A DNA stretch of 20,851 nucleotides from Actinomortierella ambigua (lineage: Eukaryota > Mortierellomycota > Mortierellomycetes > Mortierellales > Mortierellaceae), in contig JAAAJB010000603.1 of the NCBI GenBank assembly GCA_016098155.1, forward strand, positions 1 through 20,851. The letters run 5' to 3'. The translations under genes were made by a program, and so were the position numbers. The notes beneath the pieces were generated by a model, which saw only the letters and a list, made by a program, of their open reading frames with translations, did no database searches and was not told where the DNA came from. This document shows, piece by piece, positions 20,192-20,851 of this stretch (its first letter is position 1; every line of letters begins with the position of its first letter).

Positions 20192-20851
20192 GGTGTTGCA
20201 AAGTATCGAAAAGAGTGGGAGAGAGGTGAAGGAAGAAAAGAGCCGAGGACGAAAAGTGGCGCCTTTGAGGTACGATTCGGACGGCTAACCTTTTACCAAA
20301 TTTACATCACACCCTGCCACTTTGTATGAACTGCATTCGTCGTGGATTCCTTTTATTACACTTGTACTATAGTCTACTAGGTAGACATGCCTCACCAGGC
20401 TGATCTTAAAGCGCCTGCAAAATCTGCACTGTATTATAGAGGCTCGAAGTGTTTTTTCTTCTGGGCTTCATGAATGGTTGGTCGACAGTGTTGACCAAGC
20501 GCCGTAGCCTGTCTCGTGGGCGGCGTTTCTGCTGAACTTTGCTTCATAGGTTTGTCTATGGTCATTCACGGCGTCCTCTTCCCCACGTGGGCTTCGCTTT
20601 GTGAATGGAGGATGCCTTCCATGCAATTTACTATACCATAGAAGCCCTTCTTGCCCAATGCACTCGTTTTCTGCCTGCTGAATCCTAACGTCTATATTGT
20701 CTACGCTTTGGTCGCAGGCACATGCTGTAGAGTGTAGAGGTGCTATTGACAGACTATAAGGCCGATCTCGCACTCACACACCAATCCGATCCATGCGCTA
20801 GCCGACGATCTAGGCACGTGGGGAGGGGGCAACACTAACGTTGTGATGAAA
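20192..20851. other. Upstream flank of the CRN gene; no gene recognised
   Basis: These 660 nt should include the CRN promoter and leader, which is GA-rich on the plus strand (CT-rich on the transcribed minus strand) at about 20208-20250. A minus-strand open frame of 101 codons at 20468-20773 has mixed composition but no recognisable motif, and no plausible splice partner is seen. No terminal inverted repeat, target-site duplication or transposase fragment was visible. Confidence 0.4.

Noticed and set aside
20468..20773. Minus-strand open frame of 101 codons upstream of the CRN gene
   Set aside because: No recognisable motif, no splice partner and atypical composition; treated as chance.
1..20851. 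tRNA genes, rRNA, CRISPR arrays, bacterial-type promoters or ribosome binding sites
   Set aside because: No cloverleaf with matching A and B boxes was found by eye, and the intron-rich eukaryotic gene structure makes the bacterial feature types inapplicable.

Overview
This is nuclear DNA from a fungus: every protein-coding gene is cut by short GT-AG introns (about 56-170 nt, apart from two long ones in MAF1), and the products are conserved eukaryotic nuclear and cytoplasmic housekeeping proteins. A Crinkler (CRN) effector gene, roughly balanced base composition, CT-rich promoters and many A/T homopolymer tracts point to an early-diverging filamentous lineage (Mucoromycota sensu lato, perhaps Mortierellomycota). 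That placement is inference; no rRNA or other marker is present.

I could assemble eight genes with phase-consistent exons. From left to right they are: ELP5/IKI1, an Elongator subunit (+, 542-2013); a two-domain AAA ATPase of the CDC48/AFG2 family, closest in my reading to AFG2B/SPATA5L1 (-, 2078-5382); MAF1, the RNA polymerase III repressor (+, 6229-8398); TAF9, a TFIID/SAGA histone-fold subunit (-, 9417-10575); an RNF216/TRIAD3-like RBR ubiquitin ligase with a transmembrane stretch inside its IBR domain (-, 10863-13451); a DysF (peroxin/ferlin) domain protein like Mug65/Spo73 (+, 14234-16158); SPC25 of the NDC80 kinetochore complex (-, 16333-17760); and a CRN effector with a ubiquitin-like header, a nuclease-like region and a protein kinase (-, 18454-20191).

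The genes do not form an operon. ELP5/AFG2B-like, MAF1/TAF9 and DysF/SPC25 are convergent pairs. AFG2B-like/MAF1 and RBR/DysF are divergent pairs that share 5' regions. TAF9 follows the RBR gene, and the CRN gene lies upstream of SPC25, in tandem on the minus strand. Several products act on gene expression and protein synthesis capacity: tRNA wobble modification (ELP5), Pol III repression (MAF1), Pol II initiation (TAF9) and probably ribosome maturation or replisome turnover (AFG2B-like). I see no sequence evidence that they are co-regulated, apart from the shared AFG2B-like/MAF1 upstream region.

The least ordinary items are the CRN gene, whose only intron sits at the header/effector boundary and whose nuclease motif appears altered; the RBR ligase with an in-frame hydrophobic insert splitting its IBR; the degenerate first ATPase domain of the AAA protein; and the 890-nt intron in MAF1. 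The rightmost 660 bases hold no gene that I can support. I found no tRNA, rRNA, CRISPR array or intact transposon.
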